From assembly GCF_000720475.1 (NCBI RefSeq), contig NZ_JOAP01000047.1, forward strand, positions 1 to 56,539: a DNA stretch of 56,539 bases. The letters are read 5' to 3'. The DNA is from Streptomyces aureocirculatus (GTDB lineage Bacteria > Actinomycetota > Actinomycetes > Streptomycetales > Streptomycetaceae). The position numbers and the translations under genes are program-made. Positions 8,100 through 16,502 of the stretch are shown here, piece by piece. The number at the start of each line of letters is the position of its first letter. Position 1 is the stretch's first letter. A model generated the notes under the pieces. It saw only the letters and a program-made list of their open reading frames with translations. It had not been told where the DNA came from and did not search any database.

Positions 8100-9283
8100 G
8101 GTGCGGGTGTTCCGTTCTGTGCTGGCCAGCCGAGGGGGGCTCGGCCGTGTTGGCGGTAGAGGTGCGGTTTTGCCCGGTCGTTGCACTGGTAGGCGAAGAG
8201 CTGCTGGAGGTAGTTGCGGGGTCGTTCGTCCAGGCCTTCGACGATGATGGCGCGTTCGGTGATGTCGATGGGGCCCGTCGCGCCCAGTGCCCGCGCTCGG
8301 GTTTCGACCTCTGCGGCATCTGGGGTGGTCCGCGCCGAGCGGCACAGCGCGACTTGTGTGTCGGGGCAGATGTCGCACAGTTCGGGGACACCGATGTGAC
8401 CGTTGTAGTCGGCTTCGCCGTGGGCAAAGGCCACGCCGCAGCTGGTCTTGCGGAAGAGCGTGCCGTAAGGGGCGGTGGGATCGGTGGTGCCAAAGTGCTG
8501 CAGGATCCGGTCTTCGGCCACTTCGGGCATGATTTTGCGCCGGGCGGTGTCCCGGTAGGGCGCGGCCAGCCCGTGGGCCTTGTAATAGGCGGCGATCTCA
8601 TTTTTGTAGAACAGGCCGGTGAACACGGTGGCGTGTGCGTGGCGGGACAGATGGTGTGCCTGCTGGAGGTGCGCTTCAGTGTCGTTCAGGCCCGGCACGA
8701 TCGGCCGCCAGTAGAGGATGGTGCGGTAGCGCTGGGCGTGTTGGTAGAGGGTGCGCAGGCTGGTGGCGGCGATGGTGCTGTCGACGGGCTCGATCCGGAC
8801 GTCCTGGATGTTGGAGTGCGTCACCAGGACGGTCAGGCGCAGGTGCGTGAAGCTGTTGAGGGCGGCGCAGTCCTCGGGCGTGACCCGCCACCGGGTGATG
8901 ATCAGGACGTGGTTGGTCAGGCCGCGGTCATCGAGCTGCTGCAGGACGTTGAACACGTGGGGCTTGACCTGGGGCAGCATCGGGTCGGTGGCCCGGTTCA
9001 GGAGCTGGATCGGCGTCTGGTGCGGCCGGAACCACGGGTGTCCGGTCAGTCGCTGCACTGCGTCCTCGTCGCTCATCAGACGTTTCGGGGCTTTCATACC
9101 GAAGTTGTCGAAGAGGTGGCGCACGCAGTAGCCGCAGTCGAGCGGGCAGCCGATGATCCAGTTCAGGGAGATCCCGGATTTGCGGTACTCGATCACGTCG
9201 GCGAGCTGTGGTTGCAGACTGCTGATCTCTTGGGGGCCAAGGATCGGCAGCACACAGCGGGAGAGGGCGGCGGGCACGGGCAT
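8096..9283 (-). CDS. Radical SAM protein, SplB/COG1533-like
   Basis: The ATG at 9283 follows TTTGGAGGAG and gives 395 residues. The [4Fe-4S] motif is C46-x3-C50-x2-C53 (GCPLDCGYC). The pattern around LLNRATDPMLPQ, VLIITRW and LTVLVTHSN resembles the spore photoproduct lyase/COG1533 group. Near the C-terminus four further cysteines (CGVAFAHG, then ELCDICPDTQVALC) could bind an auxiliary cluster. The gene lies downstream of the TS-like and kinase genes and is coupled to the exonuclease. A reaction on a nucleoside, a nucleic-acid base or the candidate peptide at 7369-7497 is possible; the sequence does not decide. Confidence 0.85.
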   Translation of the reverse strand: MPVPAALSRCVLPILGPQEISSLQPQLADVIEYRKSGISLNWIIGCPLDCGYCVRHLFDNFGMKAPKRLMSDEDAVQRLTGHPWFRPHQTPIQLLNRATDPMLPQVKPHVFNVLQQLDDRGLTNHVLIITRWRVTPEDCAALNSFTHLRLTVLVTHSNIQDVRIEPVDSTIAATSLRTLYQHAQRYRTILYWRPIVPGLNDTEAHLQQAHHLSRHAHATVFTGLFYKNEIAAYYKAHGLAAPYRDTARRKIMPEVAEDRILQHFGTTDPTAPYGTLFRKTSCGVAFAHGEADYNGHIGVPELCDICPDTQVALCRSARTTPDAAEVETRARALGATGPIDITERAIIVEGLDERPRNYLQQLFAYQCNDRAKPHLYRQHGRAPLGWPAQNGTPAP

Positions 9284-9313
9284 GGGCTCCTCCAAAGGGG
9301 CTAGGGACGGGGG

Positions 9314-10348
9314 TTACCTGCCGCCGGGGGTGCTCTTGGGGGGTGGCGGGGTTGTCAGGAGCCGGTGGTGGCGGGCTCCGAGCCAGGTTCCGAAGTCGCG
9401 GCGGGCGGCGTCGGGGTCATCCGAGGTGTGCACCAGGTTGCGTACCAGGCGCCGTTGTCGCAGGGCAGCGTCGAGGCTGTCCGTGCCCAGGTCGCCGCGG
9501 ATCGTGCCTGGGGCGGCGCGGGTGGGGTCGAAGTGCCCCAGGAGCTGGCGCAGGCGTGCGTGTAGGCCCGGCTCGCCGTGCGCGAGTGCCACCGTGACGG
9601 GTCGGCCGGCGAAGTCTGCGTCGAGGCATGCGGGGATGTCTCGGTCGGGAAAGTGGTCGGCGTCCACCAGCAGATCCCAGTAGTGGACGTGGACCTGCCA
9701 GGCTGCGGCGATCAGGGCGCGCCGGTCGGTGATGGTGAAGCCCGCCGCCCGGATGCGGTTCAAGACCGCCTCGACCAGACGGCGTTCGACGGCGTCGGGC
9801 TTGCACAGGATGACCGAGCACCGTTCGAAGTCGGCCTCAGCGTCGGGTGGTGCAGCGGCCCAGGTGCCGGCGTCGCGGCGGGCGGCTGCGGGGTCGTCGG
9901 AGGTGTGCACGAGGTTGCGCACGAGACGGTTCTGTTCGCGTGCGGCCGCCAGGCTGTCCTCTCCCAGGTCGCGCCGGATCGTGCCGGGGGCGGCGCGGGT
10001 GGGGTCGGTGTGGCCAAGGAGCTGTCGCAGGCGTGCGTGCAGGCCCGGCTCGCCGTGGGCGAGCGCCACGACGACGGGCTGGCCGGCGAACGCGGCATCC
10101 AGGCGGGCGGCGCGCACCTGCGGGGCCCGGCCGGTGTGTGCGAGGAGATCACGGTAGGCGACGTGGGCCTGCCATGCCTGCGCCACCAGGTCGCGGCGCC
10201 CGCTGACGCTGATGCCCGCGGCGGCGATGCGTTGCAGGATGGTGCCGGTCAGGTTCCGTTCGACGGCGTCGGGCTTGCACAGGATGACCGCCCAGCGGGC
10301 AAAGTCGGTGCCGGTATCGACCGCGCCGCTGCGCGGCCGGCCACTCAC
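9314..10348 (-). CDS. Tandem nucleoside-diphosphate-kinase fusion
   Basis: Two NDK domains lie in one 344-residue chain (GTG 10348, overlapping the upstream TGA). Each has the N-terminal ILCKPDAVER block (about 22 and 180), the RLRQLLGH.DPTRAAPGTIR loop, and the active-site stretch RNLVHTSDD. The phosphorylated histidine is therefore present twice (about H148 and H307). Ordinary bacterial Ndk is a single domain of about 135-150 residues. The insert before the active site (DSLAAAREQNRLVR and its counterpart) is shared by both copies. The enzyme should interconvert NDPs and NTPs, here probably of the modified pyrimidine made by the neighbours. Confidence 0.85.
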   Translation of the reverse strand: MSGRPRSGAVDTGTDFARWAVILCKPDAVERNLTGTILQRIAAAGISVSGRRDLVAQAWQAHVAYRDLLAHTGRAPQVRAARLDAAFAGQPVVVALAHGEPGLHARLRQLLGHTDPTRAAPGTIRRDLGEDSLAAAREQNRLVRNLVHTSDDPAAARRDAGTWAAAPPDAEADFERCSVILCKPDAVERRLVEAVLNRIRAAGFTITDRRALIAAAWQVHVHYWDLLVDADHFPDRDIPACLDADFAGRPVTVALAHGEPGLHARLRQLLGHFDPTRAAPGTIRGDLGTDSLDAALRQRRLVRNLVHTSDDPDAARRDFGTWLGARHHRLLTTPPPPKSTPGGR

Positions 10349-11361
10349 TGCTTGCTCCCGGCGGCCGCGCAGGAGGGCCAGCGGTGCTCCAGGAGCCAGC
10401 GCAGGCCTGGGTGCAGGGCCTGCAGCACGTCCGGGCGGACGGCTTTGGTCTTGTCGTGCACGATCTGCCGGTAGACCTCGAAGAGCAGCAGGGGCTGTTG
10501 CCAGTACGGGGCAAGGCCCAGGCGTGCGATGTCCGCTGCGCTGTAGTGGGTGGTGTTGGTGCGGAGCAGTTCCTCATGGTGCAGGACGTGCGTGATGGTG
10601 CCGCGGGTGGTCGCCGACGGCATCGAGGGGAACGGGAAGCACCGTGGGGCCAAGCGCTCCTTTGCTTCGTGGAGCACCTTCTTGACGCGTTCGGTGTTGT
10701 GGTCGTTGACGTGCGCCGAGCCGATGACGTGGGTGTACGTGCCTAGCTCCAGGCCGAGTTGTGTGGCGGTGTATTCCTGGATCATGGTGAAGGAGAAGAC
10801 GTCGCTGAGCAGTCCGCAGTCCAGGTCGTTGGCCCGCATGTGGCACACCATGTGCAGGCGTTTGTCGCGGACCAGAAGATGCAGCCCGGCCAGGCACGCC
10901 ATGTCAGGGTTGTCCTTGATCGCGAGTTCGGCCCGAGAGAAGACCGGCAGGTAGCCGCGCTTGCTGTCCTTCTCGGTGCGCAGCAGCTCCAGGACTCGCT
11001 CGAAGGGCGACCGATGGTCGCCCGCAGGCGGGTTGAACAGTGTGTGGCCGTAGGCAGACCCGCCCAGGTTGATGCCGTCAATGGAGCTGAATCGCATGGA
11101 CGGCGCGTAGTAGCCGATCATCGCCAGATCGCGGCGGCCTGCAAGATACCAGAGGGCCTCGGCATACTGGAAGACCGGATTGGCCCTGCGGGAGGCCAGG
11201 TAGGGAAGCCGCTGGCGGGGGTCAGGCAGTCGGAAGCTGACGCCGATCACCTCACGGGCCGCGTTGCCGCGCGCGGTGATGTGCTGCTGAGCATCACAGG
11301 CCAGACGTAACAGGGCTAAGTAGGGTTCCTCCACGCTGCGGTAGGACGGCGCGGTGAGCAT
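10345..11361 (-). CDS. Thymidylate-synthase-superfamily enzyme, probably pyrimidine hydroxymethylase
   Basis: ATG 11361 follows GAGGAGAG; the product is 338 residues. Cys156 (DMACLAGLHLLVRD) aligns with the catalytic Cys of thymidylate synthase and Arg176 (MRANDLDCG) with its phosphate-binding Arg. At the position of the uracil-reading Asn (GLPFN in E. coli ThyA) this protein has Asp187 (GLLSDVF). In T4 dCMP hydroxymethylase that position is Asp and selects cytosine. I therefore infer hydroxymethylation or methylation of a cytosine nucleotide rather than dTMP synthesis. The nucleoside-antibiotic enzyme MilA belongs to the same superfamily. Gene neighbours (NDK fusion, radical SAM, 2OG oxygenase) fit a modified-pyrimidine pathway. 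Confidence 0.8.
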   Translation of the reverse strand: MLTAPSYRSVEEPYLALLRLACDAQQHITARGNAAREVIGVSFRLPDPRQRLPYLASRRANPVFQYAEALWYLAGRRDLAMIGYYAPSMRFSSIDGINLGGSAYGHTLFNPPAGDHRSPFERVLELLRTEKDSKRGYLPVFSRAELAIKDNPDMACLAGLHLLVRDKRLHMVCHMRANDLDCGLLSDVFSFTMIQEYTATQLGLELGTYTHVIGSAHVNDHNTERVKKVLHEAKERLAPRCFPFPSMPSATTRGTITHVLHHEELLRTNTTHYSAADIARLGLAPYWQQPLLLFEVYRQIVHDKTKAVRPDVLQALHPGLRWLLEHRWPSCAAAGSKQ

Positions 11362-11460
11362 GTTCTCTCCTCTCGGTCGTGGCTGCATGCGGCTGGCGGG
11401 CAAAGAGGTGTGGTATCCGCATCGCCCCCCCGGGCAGGCACCGGCGACCCGCCGCCGGTA

Positions 11461-12261
11461 TCAGGGGAGTGCCGGGTGCCGCACCTCTCGCACGGAGCTG
11501 GGGTGTGCGGGCGCGGGCGTGAAGCCGAACGGGAGGGGGAAGCGGGCCTGTCCCAGGGCGCGCCAGCAGACCCGGTCGCCGGTGAAGGCGGTGCGGGCGT
11601 GCAGCCAGCGATGGTTGTCCAGCAGGTAGCCCTGGCCGCCTGCCAGGGGCAGGCCGATCTGGTTGCGGGTGATCGCGGAGCGCAGCTGGGGCAGGTAGGG
11701 CTGGACGATGGGGCTGAAGCGCACGAGCCCGTCCAGGCGTAGCCGCAATGTCACGGTGGCGTTGTCGTGCACCGTGAACACCTGGCCGGGGTGGCCGTCA
11801 CCGGCACCGAAGTAGGCGGTGTGCCGGCGGGACAGCGCGTACAGGCCCTCACGCCGGTGCCGGAGCAGATCGTGGTACACGGCCTGGCCGTCGGCCAGCA
11901 GGCTCTGGCCGCCCGTGGCTGCGGGGCGGGCGCACACCAGCAGCATGAGACGCGGTGGTGCCGGAATGCTGGAGCGATCGGTGTGAGCAGCCAGTTCCCC
12001 GGCGCCGAACCCCGCGTGCCCGGGACGCCAGGCATGCCGGCCGGTGTTGCCGATGGTGGTCAGACCGTCCGCGCTGCTGTCCGGGTGCGGTACGACGGTC
12101 ATGATCCTTGATGCGAATTCCAGCACCGCGGTGCGTGAGGTCAGACCGGTCACCGTGACCAGACCACGCGAGCGGAGCCGGTCAGCGATGGCGCTTTCCG
12201 CGCCGGGGGCGCTGAGGTCGACGAGGTGCCGCGCGAACGGCTGGATCGGGGCAGGGCGCAT
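11461..12261 (-). CDS. Fe(II)/2-oxoglutarate-dependent oxygenase, TauD/TfdA-like
   Basis: The product from ATG 12261 is 266 residues. It has the iron-binding HxD (AAHTDRSS, about H93/D95) and a distal His/Arg region (LLDNHRWLHARTAFTGDR) of the TauD family. The middle, VHDNATVTLRLRLDG, fits the double-stranded beta-helix. Such enzymes hydroxylate or desaturate amino acids and natural-product intermediates. It is the first gene of the minus-strand operon and is divergent from the NUDIX gene across about 165 bp, where the shared promoters must lie. The substrate is unknown. Confidence 0.8.
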   Translation of the reverse strand: MRPAPIQPFARHLVDLSAPGAESAIADRLRSRGLVTVTGLTSRTAVLEFASRIMTVVPHPDSSADGLTTIGNTGRHAWRPGHAGFGAGELAAHTDRSSIPAPPRLMLLVCARPAATGGQSLLADGQAVYHDLLRHRREGLYALSRRHTAYFGAGDGHPGQVFTVHDNATVTLRLRLDGLVRFSPIVQPYLPQLRSAITRNQIGLPLAGGQGYLLDNHRWLHARTAFTGDRVCWRALGQARFPLPFGFTPAPAHPSSVREVRHPALP

Positions 12262-12426
12262 CACGAACTCCCGGGTCTGGATGACGTCTCTACTCTTGGG
12301 AGGTAAGGACAGCCGCGTAAAGCGACAGATTGTCGACCGGCTCAACCCGCCCGGGCCGGGCCCGTGTTGGGAAGGGCGTGCTACGTTCCGGGTAGCCGTG
12401 CTGCCCCCTGCATTTCGAGGAGCGGG

Positions 12427-12888
12427 ATGCCGTACTCTCCGCCGCTCTGGCCGGTCTCGGTCAAGGGCGTCGCCACCGACAGCCAGGGGCGTGTGCTGCT
12501 GCTGAAGAACGAGCGCCAGGAATGGGAACTGCCCGGCGGGCGCCTGGAGATCGGCAATGAAGCAACGGGGCAGATCCCCGACTCCAGTTGCGAGGCAGCG
12601 CTGGTAAGGGAGATCTATGAAGAGAGCGGCTGGGAGGTCAAAGCCGACCGGCTGCTGGACACCTGGCTGTATGAGCCCCTCCCGGGCCGCCGCGTCCTCA
12701 TCGTGACCTACGGCTGCGCCGTACTGACGCCCGAACGCGCCCCGGTGGTCAGCCCTGAGCACAAGCAGGCGGGCCTCTTTACCGCCGCCGAGGCAGCCGG
12801 TCTCACCATGCCCGACGGGTACAAGCAGTCCATCGCGGCCTGGTACGCGCAGCTCTCCCCCGCCGTGGACGATCACAAAAAGTGGTGA
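12427..12888 (+). CDS. NUDIX hydrolase
   Basis: ATG 12427 sits behind GGAGCGGG and gives 153 residues. The NUDIX box is present but split by an insertion: GGRLEIGNEATG, about eight extra residues, then AALVREIYEESGWEV. Such enzymes cleave nucleoside diphosphates linked to another group or sanitise unusual nucleotides. It is divergent from the TS-like/NDK/radical SAM operon and only 6 bp precedes the next gene, an XRE regulator. A plausible role is processing or cleanup of modified nucleotides. Confidence 0.85.
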   Translation: MPYSPPLWPVSVKGVATDSQGRVLLLKNERQEWELPGGRLEIGNEATGQIPDSSCEAALVREIYEESGWEVKADRLLDTWLYEPLPGRRVLIVTYGCAVLTPERAPVVSPEHKQAGLFTAAEAAGLTMPDGYKQSIAAWYAQLSPAVDDHKKW

Positions 12889-12894
12889 ACGGCC

Positions 12895-14073
12895 ATGGTG
12901 ATCCACGCCGGTCGGCGAAGGGGCAGGCTCCAGCCCACTGCTCAGCACGCCTTGTGGAGATGGGCTACACCGCAAGCCGAGAGCGTCCTGGCCACCCGCG
13001 ATCTTGGTGTCATCCTGCGTTACTACCGGACCGTGCACGGCCTCAGCCAGACGCAGCTCGGCGAGATCCTCGGATACGACAAGACCTATGTCTCGCTGGT
13101 GGAGCGGGGCAGACGTCGTCTGGACGATGTTGCTTCGCGGCGTCGCATCGCCGAACGGCTGCAGCTCCCGCCGCATGTCCTGGGCGTCACCGACCCGGGC
13201 GCCACCGACCACCGGGCGATGCTGCAGTTCGGCGAGTCCACGGTGCGGCTCGCCGAGATCGCCCGCCAGAGCGGACATGCCTTCGAAGCCGTCGCTGAAC
13301 TGTGGCCGCTGGTGGCCCGGCTCGAAGCCCGCCTCGAGGACGGACACACCGAGCGCGAAGCCCTGCGCTTGCTAGCCCGCGCCCGCGTCGGCCTGGGCGT
13401 GGCGCTCGGGAATGTTCTGCCCGAAGAGCGTCTGCCCACCGCGGCCCGCTGGACGGGTAAGAGCCTGCCCATCGCCCGCCACTTCGACGACCCGGGCTTC
13501 ACCTCCTACGTCCTGCGCATGCACGGCAACGAACTGCGCAAGGCCAACCTGAACGGGGCAGCCATTGCACGCCTGCGCCATGCCGCGGCGCTCGCGCCCG
13601 GCCCAGAGGCCCGCGCGGCTGTGCTGCCGCTCCTGGCCCGGGCCGCCGGCGAACTCGGTGACACAGCTCTGTTCGACTCGGTACTGCGTGAAACTGACGT
13701 GCTCCTGGAGCAGACCGGACACACGTCGCTGTTCAACCCGTTCGCTCTGTATGAGATCCGCCTGCGCGGCTTGCTGGCCACAGGCCGCGCCGCGGCCGCC
13801 ATAGACCTCGTGGAAACGGGTCCTGCTCTTACGAGCACCGTAGCCCCTCAGTGGCGTGTGATCGAGGCAGTGACGGTGGGGCATGTCCAACTGCTTGCCG
13901 GTGACTTCACGGGAGCGGCTCAATCGCTGAGCGTCGCCATTGGGGAGGCGGGTCGCCAGCGTCTGCCGCACCAGCTCCAGCGCGTCATCCGCACAGCATG
14001 GCCCCATTTGCCCACGGTGCGCGACGAAGCGGAACGGGCCCTTGACCGTCTCCGCCAGGAGATGGCGGCCTGA
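12895..14073 (+). CDS. XRE-family regulator with TPR-like C-terminus
   Basis: 392 residues. An N-terminal helix-turn-helix (residues about 35-95) reads [20 protein letters not shown] followed by [19 protein letters not shown]. The rest is an all-helical, alanine- and leucine-rich region of TPR-like repeats typical of Streptomyces regulators beside biosynthetic clusters. It follows the NUDIX gene at once and probably shares its promoter. The closest candidate targets are the divergent promoters at 12262-12426. Confidence 0.85.
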   Translation: MVIHAGRRRGRLQPTAQHALWRWATPQAESVLATRDLGVILRYYRTVHGLSQTQLGEILGYDKTYVSLVERGRRRLDDVASRRRIAERLQLPPHVLGVTDPGATDHRAMLQFGESTVRLAEIARQSGHAFEAVAELWPLVARLEARLEDGHTEREALRLLARARVGLGVALGNVLPEERLPTAARWTGKSLPIARHFDDPGFTSYVLRMHGNELRKANLNGAAIARLRHAAALAPGPEARAAVLPLLARAAGELGDTALFDSVLRETDVLLEQTGHTSLFNPFALYEIRLRGLLATGRAAAAIDLVETGPALTSTVAPQWRVIEAVTVGHVQLLAGDFTGAAQSLSVAIGEAGRQRLPHQLQRVIRTAWPHLPTVRDEAERALDRLRQEMAA

Positions 14074-14260
14074 TCCGGTTCCGCTCCCTTTCATTGCTGG
14101 CTCCGTTGCTCGTGGTCGAACGTGGACTGGACAGAGAACTTGCCTGTCGGTCAGCGGTTTCTTGAGCTCCGCTGTGCGCGTGTGGGCTGTGCCATCGTGG
14201 TCTCTCATCGGGTGGCGAGCTCATACAAACCCCACTGTCGGATCGCCGGTGATCACGGTG

Positions 14261-14306
14261 CGGACCGTGTACGCCGCGCGAGGTGCACGCGGCGTACAGC
14301 GGTCCG
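14261..14306. terminator. Long imperfect hairpin, 18-19 bp arms
   Basis: The core is a perfect 10-bp inverted repeat, GTACGCCGCG (14269-14278) with its complement at 14288-14297, extended outward by CGGACC/GGTCCG with a single bulged base. It lies between the convergent XRE gene (ends 14073) and the minus operon ending at 14443. I take it as a bidirectional terminator; an operator is less likely here. Confidence 0.6.
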
Positions 14307-14391
14307 TGGAGTCCTGAGATCGGGTGGGTGCCATGCCGTCGTACGGAGTCGGCCGCTTACCCCACTCGGCAAGGACGCGGAAGGGGAGAGT

Positions 14392-14439
14392 GGCCGGCTG
14401 GCGCCGGGAGGCCGCATACTCGTGCGGCGCCAGCCGGCC
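14392..14439. terminator. 14-bp perfect inverted repeat terminator
   Basis: GGCCGGCTGGCGCC (14392-14405) and its exact complement (14426-14439) enclose 20 nt. That loop holds the competing smaller repeat GCCGCA/TGCGGC. The hairpin starts three bases beyond the stop of the minus-strand gene ending at 14443. There is no T-run, as is usual for Streptomyces terminators. Confidence 0.7.
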
Positions 14440-14442
14440 GGT

Positions 14443-14625
14443 TCACGGGCCAGGTCTGCTGCGGCGGCGCGTGTCTTGGACGAAGGCGGCAAAGCGCTGG
14501 TCCTCGGCGGCGGACAGCGCCGCTATCGGGCGGGCGGCCAGGGTGGGCAGCAGCCACCGGTGCTGCACGCCGAACAGGAAGAGCAGCAACGTGGCGATCA
14601 ACTCCTGCCGGGCCTGCCCGGTCAT
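14443..14625 (-). CDS. Small membrane protein, 60 aa
   Basis: ATG 14625 overlaps the stop of the EEP nuclease gene (ATGA), so it is translationally coupled. The 60 residues contain one hydrophobic helix (ELIATLLLFLFGVQHRWLLP) and a basic tail ending DTRRRSRPGP. It is the last gene of the operon that begins with zincin-like paralogue A, and a terminator follows directly. A small hydrophobic protein also follows paralogue C (34277-34531). Function unknown. Confidence 0.6.
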   Translation of the reverse strand: MTGQARQELIATLLLFLFGVQHRWLLPTLAARPIAALSAAEDQRFAAFVQDTRRRSRPGP

Positions 14626-15557
14626 GGCGTCACCGCCGGCCCGGACAGTGCCTGCACGACCTTGCTCCACCGGAACACGGCCAGAACGAGAGCATGATCG
14701 GTCGCCTCGGCGACCTCGTCGCTGTCGAGGACCTCGATCCGCACGAGAGCGTCAGCGATCCCCGGCGTGGCATAGATGCGGTCGATGCGCTGCCGGGGTC
14801 CCTGGTCCTTGCGCCACAGCGACGCGGTGGGGGCGAGCGCCGTCGTGCGGGACTGTCCCAGACGCACCGCGTGCTGGCCCAGCTCCGCGAAGACCGGCGG
14901 GCGTGTGCCGTGCCGTCCCGCCAGGATGGCGTCCGGCCGGGTGTCCGACACCCGGACACCGTTGGGCCCGATGACCGTGCGGTGCTCGACGTGCGAGCGG
15001 TTGTCGACCTCGTCCCAGTCCGGCAGGCTCGGTGCCTCGTCCGCGGCGTGGACGTAGGAGTTGAAGTCACCCCCGATGATCGTCTCCATGCCGGGCTTGC
15101 CCAGGGTGGTGAGCCGTCTGGCTTCCCGGGCACGCGTGTCGGGGTCCCAGTAGCACAGGTGAGCCGAGGCGAGGCTGAGGGGTTTTACCTCCGGCAGGGC
15201 GCCCTTGAGCCGGACCACCGGGTTGCACACCGGATGCCACAACAGGGTGGAGTGCTCGAACTCCTGGATGGGCTGGAACACGCTCGTGTCGAGGAACACG
15301 CCGGTGGGATTCGCTGACTCTTTCGAGGCGGTGGCCATGAAGGGGAAGAAGCCGTTGCCCAGAGCGTTGGCCTGATCCCACATTGCCTGCTTGCCGTGCA
15401 GGTCGGCCCGGGTCAGCTCCTGGCGCAGCAGCACGTGCGGGCTCACCGCGGCCATGACCTTCATGGCCTTGTGCCAGCGCGTGGTGGAGCCGTCGCGGTC
15501 GCGCCCGTCGTGCTCGATGTTCGCCGTCAGGACGCGGATCTCGTCATCGTCGGTCAC
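14622..15557 (-). CDS. Endonuclease/exonuclease/phosphatase-family protein
   Basis: GTG 15557 overlaps the stop of paralogue A (GTGA); product 311 residues. It shows the EEP (DNase I-like) fold: IRVLTANIEHDG at the N-terminus, the metal site IIGGDFNS in the middle, RIDRIYATPG (DRI motif) and the C-terminal ATDHALVLAVF with the catalytic SDH-type histidine (here TDH). The usual QE motif appears as LRQELTRAD. There is no signal peptide. It could be a nuclease or a phosphoesterase. Coupling to a zincin-like gene upstream and a small membrane gene downstream suggests a joint function. Confidence 0.8.
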   Translation of the reverse strand: MTDDDEIRVLTANIEHDGRDRDGSTTRWHKAMKVMAAVSPHVLLRQELTRADLHGKQAMWDQANALGNGFFPFMATASKESANPTGVFLDTSVFQPIQEFEHSTLLWHPVCNPVVRLKGALPEVKPLSLASAHLCYWDPDTRAREARRLTTLGKPGMETIIGGDFNSYVHAADEAPSLPDWDEVDNRSHVEHRTVIGPNGVRVSDTRPDAILAGRHGTRPPVFAELGQHAVRLGQSRTTALAPTASLWRKDQGPRQRIDRIYATPGIADALVRIEVLDSDEVAEATDHALVLAVFRWSKVVQALSGPAVTP

Positions 15558-16498
15558 AGCGCCGCCTCCCCGCCCACAACGGCCGCACCCGCCGCGTCCG
15601 TGGCCTGCTCGGCACGTGCCACCCACAGGCCGGGGTCGGCGATCTCTCCCAGGGTGGGGATCAGCGAGGGTTGTGCCCACATGTGATTCACCAGCGTGAC
15701 GCCGCCTGTGCGGTTCACGACATCGGCGATCCACTTTGCACCGTCGATATAGACGGCGGGCGGCGGCATCGGGAAGTCCGCCCGGGCCGGCAGCCACACC
15801 GTGTCCGCACCCGGCAGCAGCAGATCCCTCTCCCCGATCCGCCGCTGAAGCCCGGCGACCTGCTGCATGAACTGCCGGGTCTCATACCCGGTCGGGTTGC
15901 CGGGCACGACCGGCTCCCCCAGCAGGTGGGACGTCACCTCGCGGTTGGCCCATTCCGCGAACCCATAGGCCACAAAGGCAGGATAGGCGTCGGGCAGCAG
16001 ATGGTGCCGCTCAGGGCAGGGACTGTAGACCACGCGGTGCAGCGCGCCCTGACCGGCCTGATGTCGCGCCACGCTGCAGAACTCGTGTGCCACCAGCTTG
16101 GTCATCTGAGGCTCGCGGAACCCCGCGTGGCGAAGCGTCTGCGGGGCGATCAGGATCTCGGCCGCGCCACGTTTGTTCGCGGCCGTGTAGCCTGTGGCGA
16201 GCATCCACGTTTCGCTCAGCAGTTTCTCACGTGCATGCATGCTGGCTCGCAGACCGGCAGTTTCCTGCGCGTCGAGCGCGTAGAGGGCGATGTCCCGGTC
16301 GAGGGCCCGGCGCTGGTCTTCGTTCACCTGGGATACCAGGCGGTCCGAGTCGAGCAGCCGGATGACCGGTTTCGGCCCCATGCCAAGACCGGTGCAGTCC
16401 TGCAAGGCTGGGGTCACTCGGTCGCTGATGTCATGCAACTGCTCGACGAGCTCCGCCCAGCCCTCATCGGTCTCGTCGTGGATGATGCAGGTCGCCAT
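15554..16498 (-). CDS. Zincin-like family protein, paralogue A
   Basis: 314 residues from ATG 16498 behind AAAGGAGTGG. The centre has LVAHEFCSVARHQAG, followed by AYPAFVAYGFAEWANREVTS and GYETRQF. The C-terminal block is NHMWAQPSLIPTLGE. The same blocks recur in the proteins at 20117-21004 and 33384-34280, so these are paralogues. The layout (HE, then a histidine seven residues later, then an FxxxGxAxWA segment) recalls zincin-like metalloproteases such as DUF2342, but an exact HExxH is absent. I infer descent from that fold, with uncertain catalysis. It is first in an operon with an EEP nuclease and a small membrane protein. Confidence 0.6.
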   Translation of the reverse strand: MATCIIHDETDEGWAELVEQLHDISDRVTPALQDCTGLGMGPKPVIRLLDSDRLVSQVNEDQRRALDRDIALYALDAQETAGLRASMHAREKLLSETWMLATGYTAANKRGAAEILIAPQTLRHAGFREPQMTKLVAHEFCSVARHQAGQGALHRVVYSPCPERHHLLPDAYPAFVAYGFAEWANREVTSHLLGEPVVPGNPTGYETRQFMQQVAGLQRRIGERDLLLPGADTVWLPARADFPMPPPAVYIDGAKWIADVVNRTGGVTLVNHMWAQPSLIPTLGEIADPGLWVARAEQATDAAGAAVVGGEAAL

Positions 16499-16502
16499 GG
16501 CG

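Noticed and set aside
8100..8378. N-terminal extension of the DnaQ-like exonuclease
   Set aside because: The extra residues are arginine/proline-rich and overlap the radical SAM gene. ATG 8099 gives the normal exonuclease start with ATGA coupling.
12262..13347. 5' extension of the 2OG oxygenase frame to 628 aa
   Set aside because: The extension is antisense to the NUDIX and XRE genes. The oxygenase begins sensibly at ATG 12261.
15554..16498. Calling paralogue A a classical HExxH metallopeptidase
   Set aside because: No exact HExxH is present; only HE and a later H, and paralogue C has lost even these.
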